Assembly: GCA_011634665.1 (NCBI GenBank) | Contig: WAEK01000010.1 | Coordinates: 1,694,001-1,758,000 of the forward strand | Source of the DNA: Mortierella sp. BCC40632 | Lineage: Eukaryota; Mortierellomycota; Mortierellomycetes; Mortierellales; Mortierellaceae | Reading direction: 5' to 3' | DNA length: 64,000 nt | Part shown: positions 45,542 to 56,762 of the stretch, in pieces | Layout: each line of letters starts with the position of its first letter | Position numbering within the stretch: position 1 is the first letter of the stretch | The notes under the pieces: model-generated | The model's database searches: none | Told to the model about the DNA's origin: nothing | The model's input: only the letters and a program-made list of their open reading frames with translations | Program-made: the position numbers and the translations under genes

Positions 45542-47437
45542 CTCAGGAGAAAGATTTGAGGGGAGAATTATCTCGGCCTTAATTGCGCGTGTGGAACAGA
45601 CATGTGCAGATGAGTGGATAAGTGGTAAATAACATACGCACACTCGTTTTCTTCTTTTCCTTTCCAATTTTTTTTTTCATCCTCCAAAAAGGAATCGTGC
45701 TGCTGTGTGGTGGCAATGCAAAATGGGGCTTTAAACAAGTTTGATATACTGGGCCTCCTTTCTTCTCTCACTTCATCCTTTCTAGCTCAGCCTCCCATTT
45801 AAAGTGGCCAAGAAGAGATAGAGAGGAGGGGCAATGCCGGGAATAGTAAGGTTGTCTCCACGAAGGAAGAGCTACCCTGGAATGTGGCTAGAGGCCCTCG
45901 CCTCTTCCCACAGCCGAAGCACAGCATAGGAAGAGAGAGAGAGAGAAAAAAAAATAAGAAAATAGACGAGTCAGGAATAACTTGGAAGAGAGGAGGAGGA
46001 GAATTGATGACAAAAGAAGTGAAGGGCCTTGGCTAACAGATTTGGAAAGACCTAAACCAGGAGGACATGTCTTCTATACAGGTTGCATGCTCGCACGCGT
46101 GTGTGAATGTATGTGTGCGAGCAGTTATCGCCCAAAAAAAAACAACATATACACACATATATGGAAGGTGTGCCAAAAGAGAGGAATTAGGATGGAGATC
46201 TGCTTTGTTGGATGCAGTGCCACGCTCCTCTTCTTTATGGAAGGGTCTCTCCGTGAATGGCAGGAGAACCCTGAGAGCCACTCCCAGGAATGACAGACAA
46301 TGGCTGAGAAAAATGCAGAGAATCAAAGTCATCCGATGAACGTGGCCAAATCCCCTGCTTGTGTTTCCGTCGTTTTAGCCTGCAGTTTCCTGTTGTCCGT
46401 GCGTCCATCATCTCTGGGGGAGAGAGAAAAAAAAAAAAAAAAGAGAGAGAGGAGGGGTGGCCGGGATGGGAGTCGTTGAATGGGCTGTGCATTAGTTTAC
46501 TGGGTATATATCCAGCCTGTCACGCCGATGTGTCAATTGGGCGGATGTTTGCTGCTCCACACGTTATCAGGGGCAGTGATGATGTTCCTTTTTTTTCCAA
46601 GGTCATCTTGTGAGCGACATTACAGATGTATGAGTATCGATGAATTTTTTTTTTTTTTTTTTTTTTTTTGAGAGCATTCGAAATTGGTCCGACCGCACAA
46701 ACAAAAACCTTGTTCTTGTCGGATCTCGAGAGATCCAAACAATACTCCTGAGAGATAGAATGGGCAGTGCACCATATAATTCGGACTGTCTTTTCAGGGT
46801 TTCCCCAGTGGGACCATCCCATCCTTCCATCGGTCACACAGGGTGAAGCAACATGAGGATCCCTTAAAACGGGGCCAGAGAGCATCATCTCGCACGGGCA
46901 TTCACTCTCAATACCCCAACCTCGTTCATTGGGCTGTGCATTCTTATATCCAGGCTCCTGGTCCTCTCTCACAAGGCCCAACTCTCTGGAATGGAAGCCT
47001 TCATGACTTTAGGGAGATCCTTTTTTTTTTTGGTCCGCACGTGAGTCGCTTGTTGTCGACTCTTCTCTCCGTTTTCGTGTTTTTTCTACCACTACCAATC
47101 CTTTGGGTACTAGAGTCGACGTGTCCTGGGAAAGAGGTTCGAGGAAGCAGCAACAATGATACTCACCATTTAGGACCAAGATAACAATAATGTCACCCGT
47201 CTTGGTCACTCCCAATAAGATCAAGGAAATGACGCCAACCCTTTTGAGGTTAAACGCCACCAATTGATGTATATACTACTTAGGGCTACTTCATGTGCTA
47301 TGCGCTTTCTCTTTCCCATCGCTCTTCTCCTGAGAGATGGGAAACACAGCTCAAGGAGGTGAGTGAAGATCCGGGGTGGAGGAAAGATATGTTTCTCCGC
47401 ACAAAATGCGGTGCTTGTTTGCTAATCCTTACTGGAA

Positions 47438-47472
<35 letters not shown>

Positions 47473-48535
47473 CCTGCTATGCTTGTTTCTCGTCTCTAGA
47501 CCGCGCAGTAATTTTCATGATACCTCTCTCACGATCCCAGTACTTTCTCTCCTTCCTGTGTCTAGGTTAACCCGGTTTATCAGGCGATGGTACTCGATGT
47601 TCGAAAAGCTTCCATCGTTCAAAAAAAAAAAAAAAATTCCAAGCAGGAATGTCTTGCTCCTTATCATGGACAATGGATGAACTTGACGCATGCAACTCAT
47701 CCCTGTGGTCAACCCTAATGTTGACAAAGCATACAGACACACACACATACATGCAAAAAGTACGCGGTGCACAAAAAAAAACCTGCTGGCCCTTTTTTTT
47801 CATTCCCTACTTGTATGCGTCCAGGGTCCCCTTTGTGTGCTGCTATAGCTGCAGTGCTATCTGGCTGACTCATATGCAAGTGCGAGAACGAGTGATTTCA
47901 CTGAACAGTATACCGACCCCAAGGTCTTTGGACGCTGCAAGATGGACATTACGTCTGAATATGAGTAGATTAAAGGATTTCACAAGAAACGCAAGATAGT
48001 CGATGCGGATATTGCCTCTCAGAAGAGAAGGAGGAGTGATGTTCTCCTCTCAGAACAATTGGCTGTAAAGCCTGTTTCTCTTGACCCCCAAGTCACTGAT
48101 CTACGCGTTGTGCAAATTCGTCGGGTCGACTACAGCCCAACTCTGATCCTTTTTTTTTTCTTTGTCAACTTTTAAGATAAAAGCGTCCCTTGTGCCTTCC
48201 ATGTAATGGGTGATACAAGGCTAGTGATTTTCGACCTCTCTCTGCCATCAATGAGATAGACATAGTAGATGAAGCAAATCAGATACCCTCTGCAATTGCC
48301 GAAGTGACAAATTCATGAACTAAACAACTTTTGCGATCCAAATTGGAGTCATTCTGGTTGGCCCGTCCCCCCCCCTCCTCCCATTGGCTAGCATATCGCC
48401 TCCATTAAAACTATGAAAGCCAGGCGTGAGGAAAAGGGTACGAATACAAAGAGTTATAACTGGCAGAAAAATGGCTTGGAAGCATTAATGAATCCTGACT
48501 AGGACACTTGTTCGAGTGCCAATGGCTCTACCATA

Positions 48536-48568
48536 GCCTAGGAAAGCCTAGGAAAGCCTAGGAAAGCC
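48536..48568. repeat. GCCTAGGAAA tandem repeat
   Basis: Three perfect copies of a 10-bp unit, GCCTAGGAAA, then GCC. No coding context is visible. Confidence 0.85.
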
Positions 48569-49679
48569 ATTTATGGGCTTCGAGGTACTGAGATTCCAAG
48601 GCTGTGGAAAGTCACACTGGAGACGAGGCAGTGCACCAAGGCAAAAAGGATCTCGGAGGTGCTTGCTAGGTTCATGGAGATACCTCTGGGTTCTCTGCGC
48701 GGCGGATAACACCCGGATGTCGACATCCTATCCTTTGTGCTTTTACAGACGACCCAAATGCGTGGATAGGGGAAGGCAATCAGACATGAGAAGCCAGAGA
48801 GGCAGTGCATACGGGGTTAGTACCATGGAATGTGACTCTGGAGGATTAAGGTTACTGTCTTGTGCTCAGTCTGCCTTGTCTGCTTCGGTCCGAATTTTCT
48901 ACTCCCCTCCCTTCCGAGGCTTCCTTCAAATGCATGAGTGGGCAAAGGAGCGAGGCTATCAGCACAGCGATTGCGTCCAGCCAGCTTTGCCTTGCCCTTT
49001 TGCTCGGCCCCTTCTCATGTCCTGACACCAGCTACGCCTAGCCAGCCAACCTCCCTTGCGCCTCTCATTGCATTAGGAAGAAGGGACCGTTCTCCGTTTT
49101 CCGAGGAGTGCCAACGGCTTGGATAGCCGGATGGTCAAGGTTAATGCAGTTGTTTGGTCGAGTTGGCCAAAACGATTATCATGAAGGCTATTGGGAGGAC
49201 ACTCTGGGTAAAAGAAGAGAGGGAAATCTTAATCGCATTGTGTGAACGCCAGTAGGCCGATCTGGCGACAGGTGCTCAAATTTTTTTTCTCTTCCCTCTC
49301 TGAACAGTGTACATCTTGGGGAGCCGCCTGGTGGACACAGAGAGGACAGACTCACCTCCACTGACACAGAACAAACAGCCCACCCCATTCAGAGCATAAA
49401 GCAAGCGGATATACAATAAGAAATCGAACATTTAAGGTATTCAATGTGCGTCTCTCTGTCACCCACGCTGGGCGATGCACCAGCAAACTTCTAGAGGGAG
49501 AGAGGGAAAACAAGAGCTCTGCTGCTGGCATATCGGCACATAGTGAGTCTGAGGGTATTCTGCACATTCACTTCAATTTATTTGACAGGGGCTCTGCATT
49601 TGCTCCTCCTGGACGTGTCCAGGAGGGGAGACCTTTGTGTAAGGCAACAGCTCCACCTACATAAAGGGCCAGGGTTTCC

Positions 49680-50788
49680 CCCTCAAGTTCCGCTTTCTTT
49701 TTTGTCTTTTGTCCTTTCTCTTCCACTCTCTTCACATACTCGGACACTCTTTCTGCCTTGTCTCTATCTATCTATCTATCTCTCTCCTCGTCCGACCTCG
49801 CCCCTCTTTGTCGACACACCTTTCACGCTGTGCACTGTGCCTGACCACCTGTCTCGACATTCGCGCAATTTCAGTCTTATACCCATAATACCCGACATCT
49901 CGACCCATTGTCGCCGATCTTCTTCCGCCCTGTTGCTTCATTTACCCTTTCCCTCTCTTCTTCTCTTTCTTTTCTTTTTTTACTCTTTTGACAATCTGTC
50001 TATTTGCAGCAAGGTAGGCAAAGGGTCTCTCTTGTCTCCTTTACTCGTCTCCGCCCTGAACCACGAATGATAAACTCACCTCCCTCTTTGTCTCCGCCTC
50101 TGCACATAAATCTGGATAATTTATTATTGTCATTGCTACGAATCTATTTCGTGTCGCGTGTCGTGCATAGGCCCGAGATTCACCTTTGTCTAATCTCACC
50201 AGCTCCACCACCGCCACCACTAGTCTTTATACCCTTTTCCTTTGAGCAATCCCACCTGCCAACTCTCTGTGGCGGTAAAATCGATTTTTTACCCTTTTAC
50301 CCACCAGATCCACCCGTCCTTTCTTCCATTGACATCGCGTCTCTTTTCTCCGCTCCTGCGCCAAAGATTTCAACTGTAACAGGATTGCGCCTCCACCCAT
50401 CCACCCCTCCTCGACTGACATTCAACAACAGTAACCCGTGCATTTTGCAGAAAACCGAATCCACCAGCTTCCCTATCTTGTTTCTTTGTCTTGGTGTACT
50501 GTCCATTGCTCTCAAAGTCGAACAGATTCTCTATCCCCACTTACATCTACATTTTGTTCGGTAAGCCCTCTGACCGTTGTTGCCAACCTGGTGCGGGTCT
50601 TTTCTTTGTCTAAAACAGTTGACTGACAATCGCATCCTTCTTTGACTCGGGGAAAACTATTCATTCTGCTTAGATTTGCTCAAAAGGCATTGCTCTAAGG
50701 AGACCGACCTGTTCAATACTGCATCCTTTTACTTTCTTCTCCTTCTCTTTTTTTCTCTCCCTCTCCCTTTCTTTTTCTCTTTAACCCC
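49680..50788 (+). promoter_or_regulatory. Pyrimidine-rich leader of zinc-finger gene
   Basis: About 1.1 kb of C/T-rich DNA with scattered (TCTA)n and TTTTC runs immediately before the zinc-finger start codon. Several short ATG frames occur here and would act as upstream ORFs if transcribed. One frame at 50004-50564 is long but Pro/Ser/Leu-rich and shows no domain. TTTGCAG at about 50003-50009 and GTAGGC near 50014 could mark an exon edge, so an intron in the leader is possible. Confidence 0.45.
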
Positions 50789-52939
50789 ATGGACCACTCA
50801 GAAACACCATCCTCCTCCAACCCCAGGACTGTCACAACCTCAATGGCGGGCCTTGGGATCGACACAGACCAGCCAACATGGTCGACGCCCTTTCACCATC
50901 CTCACCAGCAGCCACAGCCACAGCCAGGCCAGGTGCAACTCTCACCTGTTGCCGACGGTTTCTCATCGCATTCTCGCGACAGTCTCCGCTCCCCAACCCG
51001 CTACGCTTTCTCTGCTCATCCATCTGCGGCGTCATCGGCCATGTCCGCACAGGGTCTTCAGTCGCCAGGCTTTGACGATGGCATGTCTCTCTCAGGTCAA
51101 TGGATGCTCCAGGGCCAGTCCTCGCAGCCTGCTGCCTCTCAGGCTCAGATGACAAACTACGCAATGCCCGCTTCACAACAGCTTTACACCACTTCTATGC
51201 CTCTTCAACAGCATGACCCAACGACGGCCGACGTAGCATCAATCATGGCAGCTACCCATAGTCTTGCCCTGTCGACCCCTTGTACTTCGCCCAGCATCAC
51301 GGCTTCGCCTTATGCTAACCCACTGACAATGGCTACTATTTCACCCTTCACCATGGCCGAGAATGAGTTTAAGGATGAATGTGGATCTTCTCAGCCCAGC
51401 CCACGGGGCAAGCGCAAGTCCATGTTTCCTGAACTGCAGGGTCGCCCCCAAGACCGACATGCCATTGCACACAGCCTTTCGAGGGCACCTACCCTGGCGA
51501 GTCAGAGAGTAGGGGCCAACTATGGTGGCTACTCCTCTGCAAACACTTCGCCTGTTGAGCTTTATCACTCTCCAGATCTCCAAGCATTGAGTCAACCAGA
51601 TAGTCTTGCATTGGCCTTCCAGCTCTTTCCTGGAGTTGCACCCACACAGCCATCGCAGCAGGACTTGAATGTTACCATGCCAACGACTACTGGTCCCATG
51701 CAGGGTAACAATGGCTCTGTCTACCCATCTCAGAGAATGCAGCAGCAGCAGCAACGCCCTCCATTCCAACCACTTGGTCAGCATCACCACCATCACCACC
51801 ATCACCATCACCACCACCAACAGCTACAGCAGCAGCAGCAGCAGCAGCAACAACAACAACAGCTCCGTCTTCAGTTGGGTGGAGATTGCCTCGATATCTA
51901 TGCGCCTCCAGGCCATGTCCAGTCGAGGCGTGAGGCTGAGGAACTGACGCTCTCGTCTCACTTTCAGGATGAGGACCAGTTGTTCATTTCTGAGAGTGGT
52001 TCCTTTTTCTATCCATCCGATCCATATGACCAGGGAACACGGAGTGATGACGAGACCTTTGAAAGTTCAATCATGGACCCAGCCATTCACACAGCTCGAA
52101 AGCTACTTGATTTGCAACACAGGGCAAAGCGGAGTCGGTCCATGACCCTTCCAAGCAAGGGTTCAGTCGAGATGGAACTCCTCTCTTTGGCAAACGCCAG
52201 CTTCATCCTCCACCCAGCAATCGCCAATGCCAATTGCGAAGGCGATGCCTTTACACTCTCTCCAGGCGGTTTGAGCGAGACCGATTCGGCGCATAGTCTT
52301 TCCTCGTGTACAGTCGATGATCAGAAGCGTCCTGTCTTGGACTTTTATGAGACACCGATCTCAGTAGCCACCAGTGTATCACATGGCGCCTCGCCCCTCG
52401 AAACATCTTATGGATTGCAGCTGGGTGCAGAGTTTGGATCGATTCCACAGGAGCAGAACAATGGATCCGAGAACGATAGTGTCTATGGAGTCAACTGGCT
52501 TGGTAGGACCGCACCTATGTATTCGGCACAGGGAACCTCGGTCTCGACCTCGACCTCGTCCGGACCTGGCTCTTCTACGACGACCCAAGCTGATCCAACA
52601 GGAGGAGCACCATTCAAGGCAACGGCGACGGCGGCAACACGATCCACGGGTCGAACTATGCCCTCCTGTCCCGAGTGTGGCAAAACGTTCACCAGACCGT
52701 TCAATATGCGTTCACATATGCTTGCACATCAGAATGTCCGGCCATTTGTGTGTGATTCTGATAACTGTACGTTCCGGTTCTCGCGTCAGCACGACCTGGT
52801 CCGGCATATCCGAGCCAGACACCCTGGCTATGACTGGGATGCACGGAAAAGGAAGATGGAGCAGGCCAGACGTGACAAGGAGCGTGAAAAGGCCAAGGAG
52901 GCCAAGGAAAGACGTGAACAGTTCAGACCCGAGAACTAG
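50789..52939 (+). CDS. C2H2 zinc-finger transcription factor, Crz1-like
   Basis: Single-exon gene of 716 aa. Two C2H2 fingers lie near the C-terminus (about aa 627-678). The first, CPECGKTFTRPFNMRSHMLAH, is C-x2-C-x12-H-x3-H. The second, CDSDNC...SRQHDLVRHIRARH, is C-x4-C-x12-H-x4-H. The FTRPFNxRSH and RQHDxxRH words resemble the DNA-binding fingers of Crz1/PrzA, the calcineurin-responsive factors of fungi. A basic, highly charged tail follows (RKRKMEQARRDKEREKAKEA). The long N-terminal part is Ser/Pro/Gln-rich with a His tract (about aa 331-342) running straight into a Gln tract. I did not find a convincing calcineurin-docking motif, so the Crz1 assignment rests on the fingers. Nuclear; target genes unknown. 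The frame is open throughout with no intron needed. Confidence 0.88.
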   Translation: MDHSETPSSSNPRTVTTSMAGLGIDTDQPTWSTPFHHPHQQPQPQPGQVQLSPVADGFSSHSRDSLRSPTRYAFSAHPSAASSAMSAQGLQSPGFDDGMSLSGQWMLQGQSSQPAASQAQMTNYAMPASQQLYTTSMPLQQHDPTTADVASIMAATHSLALSTPCTSPSITASPYANPLTMATISPFTMAENEFKDECGSSQPSPRGKRKSMFPELQGRPQDRHAIAHSLSRAPTLASQRVGANYGGYSSANTSPVELYHSPDLQALSQPDSLALAFQLFPGVAPTQPSQQDLNVTMPTTTGPMQGNNGSVYPSQRMQQQQQRPPFQPLGQHHHHHHHHHHHHQQLQQQQQQQQQQQQLRLQLGGDCLDIYAPPGHVQSRREAEELTLSSHFQDEDQLFISESGSFFYPSDPYDQGTRSDDETFESSIMDPAIHTARKLLDLQHRAKRSRSMTLPSKGSVEMELLSLANASFILHPAIANANCEGDAFTLSPGGLSETDSAHSLSSCTVDDQKRPVLDFYETPISVATSVSHGASPLETSYGLQLGAEFGSIPQEQNNGSENDSVYGVNWLGRTAPMYSAQGTSVSTSTSSGPGSSTTTQADPTGGAPFKATATAATRSTGRTMPSCPECGKTFTRPFNMRSHMLAHQNVRPFVCDSDNCTFRFSRQHDLVRHIRARHPGYDWDARKRKMEQARRDKEREKAKEAKERREQFRPEN

Positions 52940-54591
52940 AGAAGAAAAAAATAATAATCGAAAACAGCAACAGCAATATCCATTTCCAACCACTTTCTTT
53001 TTTTCATTCTTTACTTTCTTTTCTTTTCTATATCCCTGCAATTTTCTCTTCTTTTTACTTTTCTATTTCTAGTATTTGATCATCGCCTTCTTACTTGAAA
53101 AAAAAAAAAAACAGGCGGAGTAGTGTGGGTGGAGAGGCTCGATAGAAGCATAGCACTCTTTCTTACTTGTACAATAATAACTCTTCTTTTTTTGACCACA
53201 TAAGCCAATGTTTTTTTTTTTTTTTTTTTTTGAAAGGGTAAGGGGAGGGGAGGGGAGTTGAACTACATAACTTTTCTTTCTCTTGGGAAAGACAAGAAGG
53301 AGACTATTATTTTTTTTTCTTCTCGAGATGTTTCGGTCTAAAGTCGAAGAAGACAAGTAAGGAAGGAAGGAGACGCGTCAAAAAAAAAAAAAATCTAGGC
53401 AAACGTGCGTGCGTGGTGCGTGATTTGTCTTGCCCCAATCAAGATCCGGGCGGGAATCACATCACTTAGCTTTCGACTCAGACGAACGCGCTAGTAGGTC
53501 ACTACTGAAGCTGGTCTTTTTTTTTTTTTGCAATTTTTTTTTTTTTTTTCTTCCTCCCCTTGGATATCTGTGCCTCACGACTTTACGATGAGGATGCAGA
53601 TCCAAAAGGAGATGTGGACTAGCGCAGAGCCGTTTGCGAGATACAAGTGCTTCTCCTCCTCTTCCCGCCCGAGGTTTGCGGTAGTGGCCAGAGAGTGGAG
53701 CCCAGCCACGAAACTCAGCCGATGGAGGAAGGCTGACACAAACAAACAAAAAAAAAAAAAAAAAAGAGAAAAAGAGAGACGGACCAGCCGCGGTTACAAT
53801 CACGGCCTCAGTGGGGTGGGCGGCAGTATTGGGAATATGGAATATGCACGAGTTAGTGTAGTCGTCGACACACAAACAAACACGCACAAGGCGGACCCCA
53901 CGACTTAACCAACCCTCCGATCCCCCTCACTTTCAACTACCCCCCCCCCTCCTCTCCTTTGCCCGCGCCTCCTCGTCAGAATCTCGATCTCGAATACGAC
54001 TAAGAACAGAGACAGAGAGGAGGAAAAAAAAAAGCTCGAGCATGCGAGACCATCATTCATGGGTCCCATAAGCGAGGCCACAAGGGACAGACGGGCGAGC
54101 GAGACGAGCGAGGGGAAGAGACAGGCGAGGGCCGGGGAAGTAGAGTAAGAGACTATGAGACTAAGGAGTAAGAGAAAGAGAAAGAGAAACCAAAAAGAAA
54201 AGAAGAAGAAAAAAAAGGTCAGCGTATCCTGTTTTAGCCAAAAGATCGGCCTCTTTTTAACCTCTTTGTTTTCCCATTGCATTCCTTTTTTCTCTCTCGT
54301 TCTCTCGCTCGCTCGCTCGCTCGTTCTCGTCTTTGTCTCTGCATCCTCTCCTTACTCCCACCCCCACCCCCTCTTCACTCCCTACCCTTTGCCTCTTACT
54401 TTGCTCGATATCGAGCATATTTTCTCCTACTTTACTCACCACAACAGACCCAACTTCCTGCGATCAACCTAAGCCAACAAGAGAACGCATCCCAGAGTTT
54501 TTCTTTTGGGATCCCACCTCTTTCACAACCAAACCACACACACACACACACACCCTCTCCCCTCTCTTCCTCCGTCTCCACTAAGTCCACT
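52940..54591. other. Intergenic between zinc-finger and CE4 genes
   Basis: 3' region of the zinc-finger gene, then T19 and A13-A20 homopolymers, a C-run at about 53940-53949 and purine-rich DNA near 54130-54220. From about 54270 the sequence turns C/T-rich and ends in a (CA)n run (54535-54552), the probable leader of the CE4 gene. No supported gene. Confidence 0.55.
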
Positions 54592-56263
54592 ATGCGCTTC
54601 GCCCCCAGCATCCTCGCGGCACTTGGTAAGGATGGTGTTCATCCAAATCAACCAATGAACATGCACCGAATTATTTTTTTTTCTATCATGCTCTGGGATA
54701 ATAGTCTTTTCAAGGATCGACATTAGCCCAAAGATGCAGGAGAATCTATAAGCCCTTTCTCTCTCTTTTTTTTTTTTTTTTTTTTTTTTTTCCTTTTTCT
54801 ATCATTAACCATCTAGGGAGAGGGGGGGGGGAGGGAGGAGAGAGGCAACAGGTGGCAAAAGATGGATAGCTTGTTGATACGAGTGGAGTTTGGCCATTGA
54901 GCCAAAGAAAGATGAATGACAGGCGCACAACAACAAGAGATTTGTGTTAGCTCGTCGCAAACGGGACTGAAGGAGAAGGGGATCGGTCGGTCGGTCGGTC
55001 GATATTGATATTCTTCCACTCTCAACATTCCTGCCGAACCAAACAGCGGCAGAGGAATTTTTGCAGATCGCTTCATCTTATCTCGTGACTAACCGCCTTA
55101 TTCTCTTTCTCTCATAGCCCTGCCCATGATCGCCTTGGCTGCCGAGCCTGCAACGTCGGGTCCCTCGTTGTCCACAGGCCCTGTTACTATGGCCGACTTT
55201 TTGACCTCTTGCCAGACGCCCGGTCAGATTGCCTTGACCTATGTAAGTCTCCTGTACCCACCAGCATCGCAAATACATATTTTTATAGAGAAAGTAGAGA
55301 GAGCCTTGGATAACTTTCATAGACTGACTACTCGCTTTTCTCTTTCCTTCCTCCCACCCCTCACAGAGTGAAGGTCCCTCAGAGGCGACGATGGAGATGC
55401 TTCAGACGCTTAAGGAAGCTCAAGCAAGAGTTACCTTCTTCACTAACGCGACCTGGTTGCAGTATATGCAATATGCCGGTGTGACCCGACACGCCTATCT
55501 GGATGGTCATTTGATTGGTATGACCTACCGACTCCCCTCGGACAACTCTGCAGGATTAGCCGATTCGGATATCAAGGAGGACATTGCTCGTGCCTCCAGG
55601 ACGATCCAGGACTTGATCGGAGTCTACCCACGTTACATGAAGATTCATGAATCGAACCTCAAGGATTCCAGGTTGCTGAACTTGTGCAAGTCCATGGGTT
55701 ATACTCTGGTTGGGTTCAATATGGATGAGTACGATTACAAGTACAACTCGGCTGCTTCGTCTGCACAGATTGCCGAGGTCTACAATGCCATGTTCTCCAA
55801 GCAGATGGATGCCTATGGTCGCAAGGCCTCGTATGTCGTGGCTGGATATGATGTCCCGACGACAGGTGCTGCAGTGGCGTTGCCCAAGGTCATCAACACG
55901 ATCAATGCACATGGTTACGACATGGTGCGTTTGGACGGATGCACGAATGAGCGGACACCATACAAGAAGGATCCTGTTCTGAACAATGGATATGTTGGAG
56001 ATGACAGGTCATTTGGTGCCAAGGAGTACAAGCATGGTCAGGTCAATGTCAAGGCCATTGCCTATAACCCCGCCAACAACAACAATAACAACAACAACCG
56101 AGGTGGCAACAATGCTGGAGCAGCACCCGTGCCCGAGGGAGGCATGAGCAAGAACGTGACGCCTGGTCGGGGTACTACCAAGGCCTCCTCGGGATCCAAG
56201 ATGGGATCAGCGGTGGCTGCAGTGTTTGCAGTGGTGCCAGCAGTGGTGTATGCTTGGTTATAA
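54592..56263 (+). CDS. GPI-anchored CE4 (chitin deacetylase-like) protein, active site lost
   Basis: Three exons, 54592-54625, 55118-55242 and 55367-56263, give 351 aa. A signal peptide (MRFAPSILAALALPMIALAA) is followed by a polysaccharide-deacetylase (CE4/NodB) fold. A Gly/Asn/Ser-rich stem with an Asn8 run comes next, and then a hydrophobic tail (GSAVAAVFAVVPAVVYAWL) typical of a GPI-attachment signal. In active CE4 enzymes motif 1 is TFDDGP and motif 2 is HxxxH. Here motif 1 is TYSEGP (aa 52-57), with the catalytic and first metal-binding Asp replaced by Ser and Glu. Motif 2 is GHLIGMTYRLP (aa 100-110), lacking both metal-binding His. Motif 3 (RxPY) also reads YMKIHES. The protein is probably a wall or membrane chitin-binding or structural protein and not a deacetylase. 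Active GPI-linked relatives modify chitin to chitosan. Confidence 0.88.
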
Positions 56264-56762
56264 GATAGCGAAGGGCTAAATCGGATACAACACTAGGTCG
56301 GGTAGAAAGTAATCGTTGCGGAAAAGAGAAACCAAATGGGATAATTGATATTCTTTTGTGTGTGTGTGCATAGCCCAAAAAAAGCAAATACAGTACCAGT
56401 TTATTCGTTCAAGCGCTCTTTTTGCACGCTCGTTCGCTTTCATGGGATGCGGATCTAGATGATATGGATACTTCGGACTGGTTGGTTGGTGTAGTGAGAG
56501 ATGAGCGAAATGGGTATTAAATGGCCGAGACGAGAGAGGGGTGGGGTACTCGAGATAGAGAGAGCATATGGAGCGAGAGCAAGCAAAGAGCAAGAGGTGA
56601 GCGAACGCCCAGCATGTACTCCCCCTTTCCTAATTAAGGTTTATTTTCGTAAGACCCCTCTCTGTAGCACCTCTCTCCTTCCATTCTCATCTGTGTCTCG
56701 ACAATCACTCTCACACACACACACACTCTCTCCATTCACTTTCATCCTCGCTCACTGCATCC
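56264..56762. other. Intergenic between CE4 and GDSH-protein genes
   Basis: 3' region of the CE4 gene with a short (TG)n, then a CT-rich leader with (CA)n (56710-56727) before the next start codon. No gene is seen. Confidence 0.6.

Larger units (their letters stand above)
44870..49679. other. Gene-free stretch
   Basis: No supported gene in 4.8 kb. Contents include (GA)n at about 45105-45160, a cluster of short direct and inverted repeats (45235-45541), T20+ runs at 46645-46668 and 47442-47472, and a 10-bp tandem repeat at 48536-48568. The plus-strand frame at 48573-49025 is 150 codons long but has no recognisable domain and no low-complexity explanation; it is the best unlabelled frame here, at low confidence. 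Confidence 0.45.

Noticed and set aside
49543..50564. Long frames in the C/T-rich DNA before the zinc-finger gene
   Set aside because: Pro/Ser/Leu/Phe-rich readings of a pyrimidine-rich leader; treated as 5' leader.
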